DNA from: Verrucomicrobiota bacterium
GTDB lineage: Bacteria > Verrucomicrobiota > Verrucomicrobiia > Verrucomicrobiales > Akkermansiaceae
Assembly: GCA_009885905.1 (NCBI GenBank)
Contig: VFJU01000364.1
Coordinates: forward strand, 1-5,495
Direction: 5' to 3'
Length of the DNA stretch: 5,495 nucleotides
The notes under the pieces are model-generated. The model made no database searches. It saw only the letters and a list, made by a program, of their open reading frames with translations, and was not told where the DNA came from. Every line of letters starts with the position of its first letter. Positions within the stretch are counted from its first letter, which is position 1. The translations under genes and the position numbers were made by a program. Below, piece after piece: positions 1-4,045 of the stretch.

Positions 1-109
1 CACGGACCATTCGGTATTCTGCAACCAAGAGTATTGAGCGGAGCGGAGCGCGCCGTCGTCCTTGGCCTGATCAAGCGATGGGAGTTGCTGCCCGGGAGCC
101 AACTTGGTC
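1..109. repeat. Terminal direct repeat, left copy (circular overlap)
   Basis: These 109 bases are identical, base for base, to 5387-5495. The match stops only because the window ends. The secreted-protein gene reads through both copies in the same frame, so the repeat behaves as one stretch of DNA seen twice. The simplest reading is an overlap of a circular or tandemly repeated unit of 5386 bp. Confidence 0.93.
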
Positions 110-654
110 ATGCTGGCCCATTGCAAAACGTAAGGCGGGTTTGTCCAATTCAGGGGATCCGCGGGGAGCGTGGTTTGCATCACCATGCGCCACTCGCCCG
201 CGATGAAAATCATGTGCCCCTTGGCATAGTTGGTCTGGGCCGCAAAGGGGCCTTGCTGCGGCGTGGTGATTGTCATGTCGATGACCCCGGCAGGGGGCGG
301 GGAGATCGTCCCGGACATGGTGGAATTGTTTGGCGAGAAGATCGGGATCCAGCCGGCCGGAGTCAGCTTCTCCATGCTCACCACCGTGGGGCCCTGAAAA
401 ACCCCGTTCTTGCAGGTGAACTGGTAATAGTTGCTAAACTTTATGCGCGTGTTGATCGACGTATCTCTGGCCACTTCATACGCGGTCATTTGCGCTGGCG
501 GGACATACCACGTGGCGGCACTCGCACCCGGTCCGCCTACGATATGGTCCCAGTAACTTGCACTGGTCGGGGTGTCCTGGCCGGCCTGCACCGCATAGAG
601 AGACATGAACAGGGCGCAGAGCGCCATAAGAGGAACGATGGGGATGGTTTTCAC
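1..654 (-). CDS. Secreted beta-repeat protein, N-terminal part (residues 1-218 of 664)
   Basis: First part of a gene that continues at 5386 across the circular junction. The GTG at 654-652 is chosen because the frame has a TAA only two codons upstream and because it puts a good Sec signal peptide at the N-terminus. That peptide has Lys2, a hydrophobic core (roughly residues 4-20) and a probable cleavage site after AVQA at 24. The next candidate, ATG at residue 10, would lose the positive residue. No Shine-Dalgarno sequence precedes the GTG, so initiation may be leaderless or weak. Residues 27 to about 200 are rich in aromatic and beta-forming residues and Pro, with no recognised catalytic motif. 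The protein is probably exported to the periplasm, surface or medium. I do not recognise a named family for this part. The 218 codons end exactly at base 1, in frame with the next part. Confidence 0.85.
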   Translation of the reverse strand, partial: MKTIPIVPLMALCALFMSLYAVQAGQDTPTSASYWDHIVGGPGASAATWYVPPAQMTAYEVARDTSINTRIKFSNYYQFTCKNGVFQGPTVVSMEKLTPAGWIPIFSPNNSTMSGTISPPPAGVIDMTITTPQQGPFAAQTNYAKGHMIFIAGEWRMVMQTTLPADPLNWTNPPYVLQWASMTKLAPGQQLPSLDQAKDDGALRSAQYSWLQNTEWSV

Positions 655-672
655 TGGATTTTAGGGGGCTAG

Positions 673-679
673 ATTTATA
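673..679 (-). promoter_or_regulatory. Possible -10 box upstream of the secreted-protein gene
   Basis: On the minus strand TATAAAT lies about 19 bases before the GTG at 654. A transcript starting at the usual distance would have a leader of only about a dozen bases, which fits the missing Shine-Dalgarno sequence. No good -35 sits at normal spacing. A perfect TTGACA occurs at 719-714 but is 34 bases away, too far to pair with this box. Weak, composition-based call. Confidence 0.3.
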
Positions 680-738
680 GACAGCTTTAACGCTTGCGCA
701 TTTCTGAATGGGATGTCAAAGAAAAAGTAGGAAATTTT

Positions 739-755
739 CGGCGACTGTTCAAAAC
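739..755 (+). repeat. Short dispersed repeat, copy A
   Basis: CGGCGACTGTTCAAAAC is identical to 2509-2525 and is followed in both places by a near match (TGG against CGG). The core CTGTTCAAAA recurs inverted at 987-996. Both orientations of one core in a small non-coding region, with AAAACCGGACA at 1033-1043 and 2521-2531, suggest scattered pieces of one element. No transposase is present. Confidence 0.55.
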
Positions 756-986
756 TGGGGGTTAGCGATGCGACGTACTGAGTAAGGAGCAGAAACGCCG
801 TTCTATTTCGCTTGGCCTCGACGTGGGAGTTGGCGCGTATGGAATCGCAAAGCCGATCGAGTTTATCCGCCACCCGTTGAGCGTTGGGGGGATTTCAGCA
901 GAGCCGTATCCTGCAAACGTCGCCGCACCCTCATCTACAGATGCTTGATTTCCACCAATTTGCCTCCGCCCGCTTCTGAAATCCAT

Positions 987-996
987 TTTTGAACAG
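987..996 (-). repeat. Short dispersed repeat, inverted copy B
   Basis: TTTTGAACAG is the exact reverse complement of the core at 745-754. Over 18 bases the two agree at 15 positions. Together they bracket 252 bp in inverted orientation. The adjoining TTGAACA/TGTTCAA pair (989-995 and 1011-1017) can also form a local hairpin with a 15-base loop. Confidence 0.4.
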
Positions 997-1026
997 GCGG
1001 TGCCCGGTTTTGTTCAACCCCTTCGG

Positions 1027-1069
1027 CACAAAAAAACCGGACAGTGGGATTCCATCAGGCTTTTTTGTG
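1027..1069 (-). terminator. Possible terminator after the PEP-CTERM fragment
   Basis: CACAAAAAA at 1027-1035 pairs with TTTTTTGTG at 1061-1069. In minus-strand RNA the stem extends inward by one G-U pair and two G-C pairs, giving about 12 pairs around a 19-base loop. It lies about 45 bases after the stop codon at 1115. The stem is AT-rich and its U-tract lies inside the stem rather than after it, so it is not a classical intrinsic terminator. It could work in either direction. Confidence 0.35.
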
Positions 1070-1114
1070 AATCGAACTCTTGGGCGAGATACCCACGCTC
1101 CTTGATCCTCCCGA

Positions 1115-2017
1115 TTAATGTGATGCAGCAGTAGGTTGGAGGGTTAGGCGAGTGCGGCGAACGAACGAAAGTCCTAAGATGCCACTCACGAGGAGGATCG
1201 AAACTGGTGAGGGTTCGGGAACCATTCCCCTCGTGAGCTGCCCTGTGGCATCGTTGAACTGGTAGCTAATCCCAAGCGGGTCTGTTCCGCTCCAGATGCC
1301 ACTGGCATCCGTCAAAAAGGTGCTTCCAACCAACACGCTCGAGAAATCCCCGCTCGTGGTTGCCCCGTCCGTCATATTGAAGACGGCGAAGATATCCACC
1401 CCATTGGAGGCATAGCTTGTGATATTGAAGACCAATTCACCCCCGTAATGAACGCTTTTACCGAGGAGATTTATCGAGGTGAAGCTGCTGGTCGAATTGA
1501 GCAGAAAAGAGGTGGTTGATCCCGTCTGCAGCGTCAGACCGTTGGTGAAGCTCAGCGAACCGACTCCGTTATATCCAGGAGCAAGTGTTCCGCCGCTGGT
1601 GACTGTAGTAGCACCGCCAATGCTACCATTACCACCGAGCGTGCCCGAGCTTGCGACCATCACTGGGGAGGTTCCCAGGGCCGTGCTGCTGTTGACGAGC
1701 AGAGTTCCCGCATTGATAGTCGTAAGACCCGAGAAGCCACTGTTATTCCCGCTGAGGATCGTCGTGCCACTTCCAAGTTGATTGATCGCGCCATTGCCAT
1801 TGTCGCTGATGTTCGCTGCGATGGTGGTGGTGTTGACTTGGTTGAATTTGATGGTGCCAGTTCCTGTTCCGAAAACGATCGTCGGGGCAGTGATCGCGCC
1901 GGCCATGTCAGTTCCTCCGGAAGAACCGATGTTCAGCGTGCCGACGGCACCCGCTTGAGAGGCGATCGTGATACCACCTGAGGCAACAATAAGAGCTCCA
2001 TCCGAGACCGTGGGGGA
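1115..2017 (-). pseudogene. PEP-CTERM protein with autotransporter-type repeats, 5'-truncated
   Basis: The open frame runs 300 codons from just after a TGA (2020-2018) to TAA at 1117-1115. It opens with a passenger-type beta-helix segment (…TVSDGALIVASGG…). An autotransporter-associated beta-strand repeat (PATR type) follows, about residues 74-110, with NQLGSGTTILSGNN and INAGTLLV. Next come GTLGGNGSIGG-like and GTLAPG turns, then a C-terminal PEP-CTERM signal: VPEP near 266, a hydrophobic stretch, an RRTR basic cluster and a short tail. Full-length family members have a Sec signal peptide and many more repeats. Both are missing, so the 5' part has been lost. The first ATG (1906) follows GGAGGA seven or so bases upstream, a good Shine-Dalgarno by sequence, but it is also ordinary coding sequence (Gly-Gly), and a product from it would not be exported. 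The intact protein would be a surface or extracellular-matrix protein anchored through an exosortase. No exosortase gene is in the window. Confidence 0.75.
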
Positions 2018-2095
2018 TCAAGCAACAGCCTGATTATTTCAAATGGAGGAGGGATGGTGAGTTCTAACTCCTTTATCAGCTACAGGTCGTATTAG
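2012..2095 (+). pseudogene. Remnant of an autotransporter passenger repeat, opposite strand
   Basis: In the plus frame starting GGG GGA TCA the translation includes SSNSLIISNGGGMVSSNSF before a stop at 2093-2095. This is the repeat style of the SNSLTISNGG type found in large beta-helix/autotransporter proteins. A second piece in the same frame at 2195-2218 reads VSVTGGSV, like the VTGxGSVW motif that normally follows in such repeats, but stops and probable frameshifts separate them. No start codon or ribosome-binding site is present. Its first codon abuts the truncated end of the minus-strand PEP-CTERM fragment. It is probably a flipped piece of the same gene. Confidence 0.5.
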
Positions 2096-2616
2096 TTGAC
2101 TGGGAATAAACTCTGCTGGAGATCGCCAACGGCAGGACTCCAAGCAGAAATCGTAAGGATTTGTGTGTCATGGGGGTTTAAATAGGGATTTTCTGTCAGT
2201 GTGACCGGAGGCAGCGTGGTTCACTGGATCGTCACAGAGTGGGCGATTTTCTGAGTTTGCCGATCCGTTCGAGGATCGACTGCTAGGAAATTGCTTTTGG
2301 GGTGAAGACCGTTGAAAGATGCGGGGGCCGGACTTAGGCGGGGAAATGGGGTGGATTTTGGTAAAGCTGAAACGCTAAAAGCTCAAATTCTAAAATGAAG
2401 AGGTTCACCACAGGCCGAGATTTAGCGGAATCAGGGATTTCGGAAAAATCACATAACCATCAGTGTGGTTATTCAAACAGTTTTGCCAAGATTTATTTTG
2501 GCCGCTGACGGCGACTGTTCAAAACCGGACAATCCGTTAAAGGCTGATAGCTCCTAAAATAGGGGGCCAAAATTATAAGAGACAGAAATAATTAGCAGTT
2601 TTATGCATTCCCGCCG
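2096..2616. other. Non-coding region with decayed repeat and hairpin
   Basis: No supportable gene was found. The left part (to about 2260) may be a decayed continuation of the passenger remnant. The right part is AT-richer and holds a perfect 7-bp inverted repeat, ATAACCA/TGGTTAT at 2453-2459 and 2466-2472, with a 6-base loop. It also holds dispersed-repeat copy C at 2509-2525. If the circle is a plasmid this is one of the few places an origin could lie, but I see no iterons, DnaA boxes or initiator gene. Confidence 0.5.
2509..2525 (+). repeat. Short dispersed repeat, copy C
   Basis: Exact 17-base match to 739-755. It continues into CCGGACAATCC, whose AAAACCGGACA part matches 1033-1043. The reverse complement begins with TGTCCGGTTTTGAACAG, which looks like an insertion-sequence end, but this is only an impression. 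Confidence 0.5.
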
Positions 2617-2648
2617 GGTAGGGCTGACCCTCTGCGGTCCGCCCACTT
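2617..2648 (+). repeat. Palindromic REP-like repeat, copy R1
   Basis: Begins GGTAGGGCTGACCC and ends GGTCCGCCCACTT. It folds as GGGC-T-GACC, a 6-base loop, then GGTC-C-GCCC (2621-2644): two 4-bp helices separated by one mismatch. It matches the reverse complement of 3989-4016 at 27 of 28 positions. It lies about 36 bp upstream of the toxin-antitoxin promoter. Confidence 0.85.
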
Positions 2649-2683
2649 CAAAGAAAATTTCAGAAGAAGTCACATTCCATGAC

Positions 2684-2711
2684 TTGACAGGATGAATGTT
2701 TCCACTATTTT
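2684..2711 (+). promoter_or_regulatory. Promoter of the toxin-antitoxin operon
   Basis: TTGACA at 2684-2689 is a perfect sigma-70 -35 box, and TATTTT at 2706-2711 is an acceptable -10 at 16-bp spacing. The expected start site is only about 14 bases before the ATG at 2732, so the message would be nearly leaderless. This agrees with the lack of a Shine-Dalgarno sequence. ACATTC (2672-2677) and GAATGT (2694-2699) form an inverted repeat flanking the -35. Antitoxins of this class autoregulate, so it could be the operator, but that is inference. Confidence 0.55.
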
Positions 2712-2731
2712 GATGTAGCACTGCTTTTCAT

Positions 2732-3001
2732 ATGGTCAAAACTCAAATACAATTTCCAGACGGTCTCTACAAAAGGCTCAAGCGCCTCGCCGCGGAGCAG
2801 GAATGGTCGCTCGCGGAAACCCTGCGTCGCGGTGCCGAACTGTTGCTGGCGACCCGTCCGCTTGCGGAGCTACCCAGCACGCAGGCATGGGCCATGGAAC
2901 CGCCCGCCAATACCCAGCTCAGGTGCGATCCCTTCTCGGATGAGGACTGGCGCCTCGCCGCCAACCTTGGCAGCCGCCCCGCCGAACTCGCCGGGATTTA
3001 A
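2732..3001 (+). CDS. Ribbon-helix-helix antitoxin (VapB-type)
   Basis: An 89-residue protein, first gene of a two-gene operon. Residues 2-8 (VKTQIQF) form the DNA-contacting beta strand. Residues 10-22 and 26-39 form the two helices of a ribbon-helix-helix (CopG/Arc-like) fold, with the turn around EQEWS. The C-terminal half (about 50-80, including DPFSDEDWRLAANL) is acidic and aromatic, typical of the flexible tail that wraps the toxin and blocks its active site. Known role of such proteins: neutralise the partner PIN-domain RNase and, as dimers, repress their own operon. The stop codon lies 15 bases before the toxin ATG, so the genes are almost certainly co-transcribed. The start at 2732 places the beta strand at the N-terminus as expected. 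The family is inferred from fold pattern and neighbour; vapB is avoided as a symbol because other RHH antitoxins pair with PIN toxins too. Confidence 0.85.
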   Translation: MVKTQIQFPDGLYKRLKRLAAEQEWSLAETLRRGAELLLATRPLAELPSTQAWAMEPPANTQLRCDPFSDEDWRLAANLGSRPAELAGI

Positions 3002-3016
3002 CCTACCCTGCCCGCG

Positions 3017-3451
3017 ATGATCGTTTGCGACACGAATCTGCTTTTTCCCGCGTTGGAGATTTCCCATGCCAGCCACGGCCCAGCCCGCGCTTGGTTAGAA
3101 TCCATGGTGATGAACCCGGACTTCGCCCTCTGCGAACTGGTCCTGATCGAGGTTTACACCCTGTTGCGCAATCCCGTCGTTTGCTCCAACCCGCTGACTG
3201 CCGACGAAGCCGTCCGCAAAATCGACAATCTCCGGCAAAATCCATCCTGGCTCGTACTCGACTACCCAGGCCCCGGACTGATGAGCGAGATCTGGCGACA
3301 CGCCCGCACCAGTGACTCCGTGCGCCGCATTTACGATATACGCCTCGCCCTGACCCTGCGACATTACAACGTCACCGACTTCGCGACCGCCAATGGGAAA
3401 CACTTCCAAGGCTTTGGCTTTTCCAAAGTTTGGAATCCGCTGACTGTATAA
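3017..3451 (+). CDS. vapC: PIN-domain ribonuclease toxin (VapC family)
   Basis: A 144-residue protein, normal length for VapC. The PIN acidic residues are visible: Asp5 in VCDTNLL at the end of the first strand, Glu45 in LVLIEVYTLLRNP, Asp107 in RIYDIRLAL and Asp121 in VTDFATAN. Together they would hold Mg2+/Mn2+ for RNA cleavage. The features HxHGPARAWLE (near 17-27), the RNP after the Glu helix, NPLTADEA (58-65) and the ending GFGFSKVWNPL fit the VapC subgroup first described from the large Mycobacterium tuberculosis set (TIGR00028-like). Known activity: site-specific endoribonuclease, often cutting initiator tRNA or the rRNA sarcin-ricin loop. The target here cannot be read from sequence. 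All catalytic positions are intact and there is no frameshift, so it should be active. Translation probably couples to the antitoxin across the 15-bp gap. No clear Shine-Dalgarno sequence precedes the ATG. Confidence 0.92.
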   Translation: MIVCDTNLLFPALEISHASHGPARAWLESMVMNPDFALCELVLIEVYTLLRNPVVCSNPLTADEAVRKIDNLRQNPSWLVLDYPGPGLMSEIWRHARTSDSVRRIYDIRLALTLRHYNVTDFATANGKHFQGFGFSKVWNPLTV

Positions 3452-3540
3452 ATAGGGGTATCAATTTCCCACCATGCCCGAACAGGGCGCCGAGCACCTG
3501 TGCGAAGGCATCCGCCAAGGCCGCTGGAGTGGTCGGTTGC

Positions 3541-3584
3541 CGGAGCTCATCCTCTTTCTTTTCTTCTGCGCAGGAAGAGCTCCG
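3541..3584 (+). repeat. Imperfect hairpin downstream of vapC
   Basis: CGGAGCTC-A-TCCT at 3541-3553 pairs with AGGA-A-GAGCTCCG at 3572-3584: 12 of 13 pairs, one A-A mismatch and an 18-base pyrimidine-rich loop. It lies 90 bases after the toxin stop. It could slow 3' exonucleases or act as part of a dispersed repeat. There is no poly-U tail. Confidence 0.55.
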
Positions 3585-3633
3585 CGCCACATCCGGCAGA
3601 GCCGGAGCTGCCATCGGCGCGAGCAGAGCTTCG

Positions 3634-3649
3634 CGCACTCCGGAGTGCG
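3634..3649. repeat. Perfect 16-bp palindrome
   Basis: CGCACTCCGGAGTGCG reads the same on both strands, with a CCGG centre. The perfect stem-loop at 3592-3606 lies 27 bases upstream. It may be a protein-binding site or part of a mobile palindromic repeat; the sequence does not distinguish these. Confidence 0.6.
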
Positions 3650-3745
3650 GAGCGTCGCCCATAGTCTCGGTCGTTCGCTCCCCTTTCGCCGGTTCCCCCG
3701 GAGGTGGAACCCTACCTGATAAGGCGCTCTCGCCGAGGCGCATCC

Positions 3746-3783
3746 GGTAGGGCTGGGCCGCCGCGCCCCGCCCACTTGTCGCC
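3746..3783 (+). repeat. Palindromic REP-like repeat, copy R2 (variant stem)
   Basis: Begins GGTAGGGCTGGGCC and ends CCCACTTGTCGCC. The fold is GGGC-T-GGGC, loop, GCCC-C-GCCC (3750-3773). Compared with the other copies the inner helix GACC/GGTC is replaced by GGGC/GCCC. Both sides changed together, so pairing is preserved. Confidence 0.85.
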
Positions 3784-3939
3784 AGCGGCGTGAATGGTCC
3801 AAGCGAGCGAGTGAAAATCCTTGAAGAAGCCGCATTTCATCCGCCGCCTCAGCCTCAGGGCCAAAGTCGGCCGACCTCTTCCTTAAAAAATCAAAAACAA
3901 CATTCATCAATCAGCAATTCTTCCACCTAACACGCCGAT

Positions 3940-3977
3940 GGCGACAAGTGGGCGGACCGCGGCGGGTCAGCCCTACC
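3940..3977 (-). repeat. Palindromic REP-like repeat, copy R3
   Basis: Reverse-complement copy of R2, matching 34 of 38 bases. It keeps the GACC/GGTC inner helix of R1 and R4. It is followed at a 39-bp period by R4, so 3951-3978 and 3990-4017 form a two-unit tandem repeat differing at one base. Confidence 0.85.
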
Positions 3978-3988
3978 GTTTTAAGGTC

Positions 3989-4016
3989 GGGCGGACCGCG
4001 GAGGGTCAGCCCTACC
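3989..4016 (-). repeat. Palindromic REP-like repeat, copy R4
   Basis: GGGC-G-GACC (3989-3997) pairs with GGTC-A-GCCC (4004-4012) around a 6-base loop. It lies 29 bp past the stop of the secreted-protein gene (4046, minus strand), where it would form a stem in the 3' end of that transcript. It could protect the message or end it weakly; no U-run follows. Confidence 0.85.
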
Positions 4017-4045
4017 GTCGGACGGAACAATTAGATTTGCTCAGG

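Larger units (their letters stand above)
655..1114. other. Non-coding region upstream of the secreted-protein gene
   Basis: No convincing gene was found in these 460 bases. Minus-strand open frames at 661-873 and 762-986 lack ribosome-binding sites, start at poor codons or overlap one another, and resemble no family I recognise. The region holds a possible promoter at 673-679, copies of a TGTTCAAAA-centred repeat at 739-755 and 987-996, a 7-bp hairpin (TTGAACA at 989-995 with TGTTCAA at 1011-1017) and a terminator-like stem at 1027-1069. Confidence 0.6.
3452..3745. other. Palindrome-rich non-coding region after the toxin
   Basis: No gene is supported. Open frames exist on both strands because the DNA is GC-rich, but the long minus-strand ones run back into vapC antisense or across inverted repeats. 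Visible structures are a 12-of-13-pair stem (3541-3553 with 3572-3584), a perfect 6-bp stem with a 3-base loop (TCCGGC…GCCGGA, 3592-3606) and a perfect 16-bp palindrome CGCACTCCGGAGTGCG (3634-3649). None ends in a T-run. The region looks like dispersed intergenic repeat DNA rather than a terminator. Confidence 0.55.
3746..3977. mobile_element. 232-bp MITE/REPIN-like element with 47-bp inverted ends
   Basis: The outer arms 3746-3792 and 3931-3977 are inverted copies matching at about 42 of 47 positions, and 34 of 38 over the conserved core. The arms are copies R2 and R3 of the palindromic repeat also found at 2617 and 3989. The roughly 138-bp centre has no coding sequence and contains an A-rich stretch near 3886-3900. 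The pair-and-spacer design is like REPINs or MITEs. No target-site duplication is evident at the outer edges (CATCC to the left, GTTTT to the right). Mobility is inferred from architecture only. Confidence 0.6.

Noticed and set aside
592..654. Lipoprotein signal in the secreted protein (Cys13).
   Set aside because: Residues before the Cys are M-A-L, which does not fit a lipobox. The Cys lies mid-core and a normal signal-peptidase I site follows at AVQA.
34..672. Plus-strand open frame of 212 codons.
   Set aside because: It is antisense to the real minus-strand gene, whose frame has a signal peptide and continues intact across the circular junction.
661..873. Small minus-strand open frame of 70 codons ending six bases before the secreted-protein GTG and in the same frame.
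   Set aside because: GTG start with no ribosome-binding site, no recognisable family, and it contains a dispersed-repeat copy. Translational coupling to the next gene is possible but unsupported.
2453..2472. Plasmid origin or iteron at the ATAACCA/TGGTTAT hairpin.
   Set aside because: It is a single 7-bp inverted repeat without repeats in tandem, DnaA boxes or a nearby initiator gene.
3452..3610. Intrinsic terminator for vapBC.
   Set aside because: Stable stems exist at 3541-3584 and 3592-3606, but neither is followed by a run of T on the plus strand.
3372..3743. Minus-strand open frame overlapping the end of vapC, with a fairly protein-like middle part (…ALADAFAQVLGALFG…).
   Set aside because: Its end is antisense to the conserved C-terminus of vapC and its start lies in dispersed-repeat DNA. 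There is no start signal. Kept as non-coding, though the middle is the best alternative candidate in this region.
3461..3910. Minus-strand open frame of 149 codons across the inverted-repeat region.
   Set aside because: It reads through palindromes and a repeat arm, is rich in Arg, Ser and Cys from GC-rich DNA, has no ribosome-binding site and resembles no family. Long frames on both strands here follow from base composition.
3951..4017. Start of a CRISPR array, because of two near-identical 28-bp units.
   Set aside because: The gap between units is only 11 bp, there are just two units in tandem, the same unit occurs elsewhere in both orientations, and no cas gene is present.
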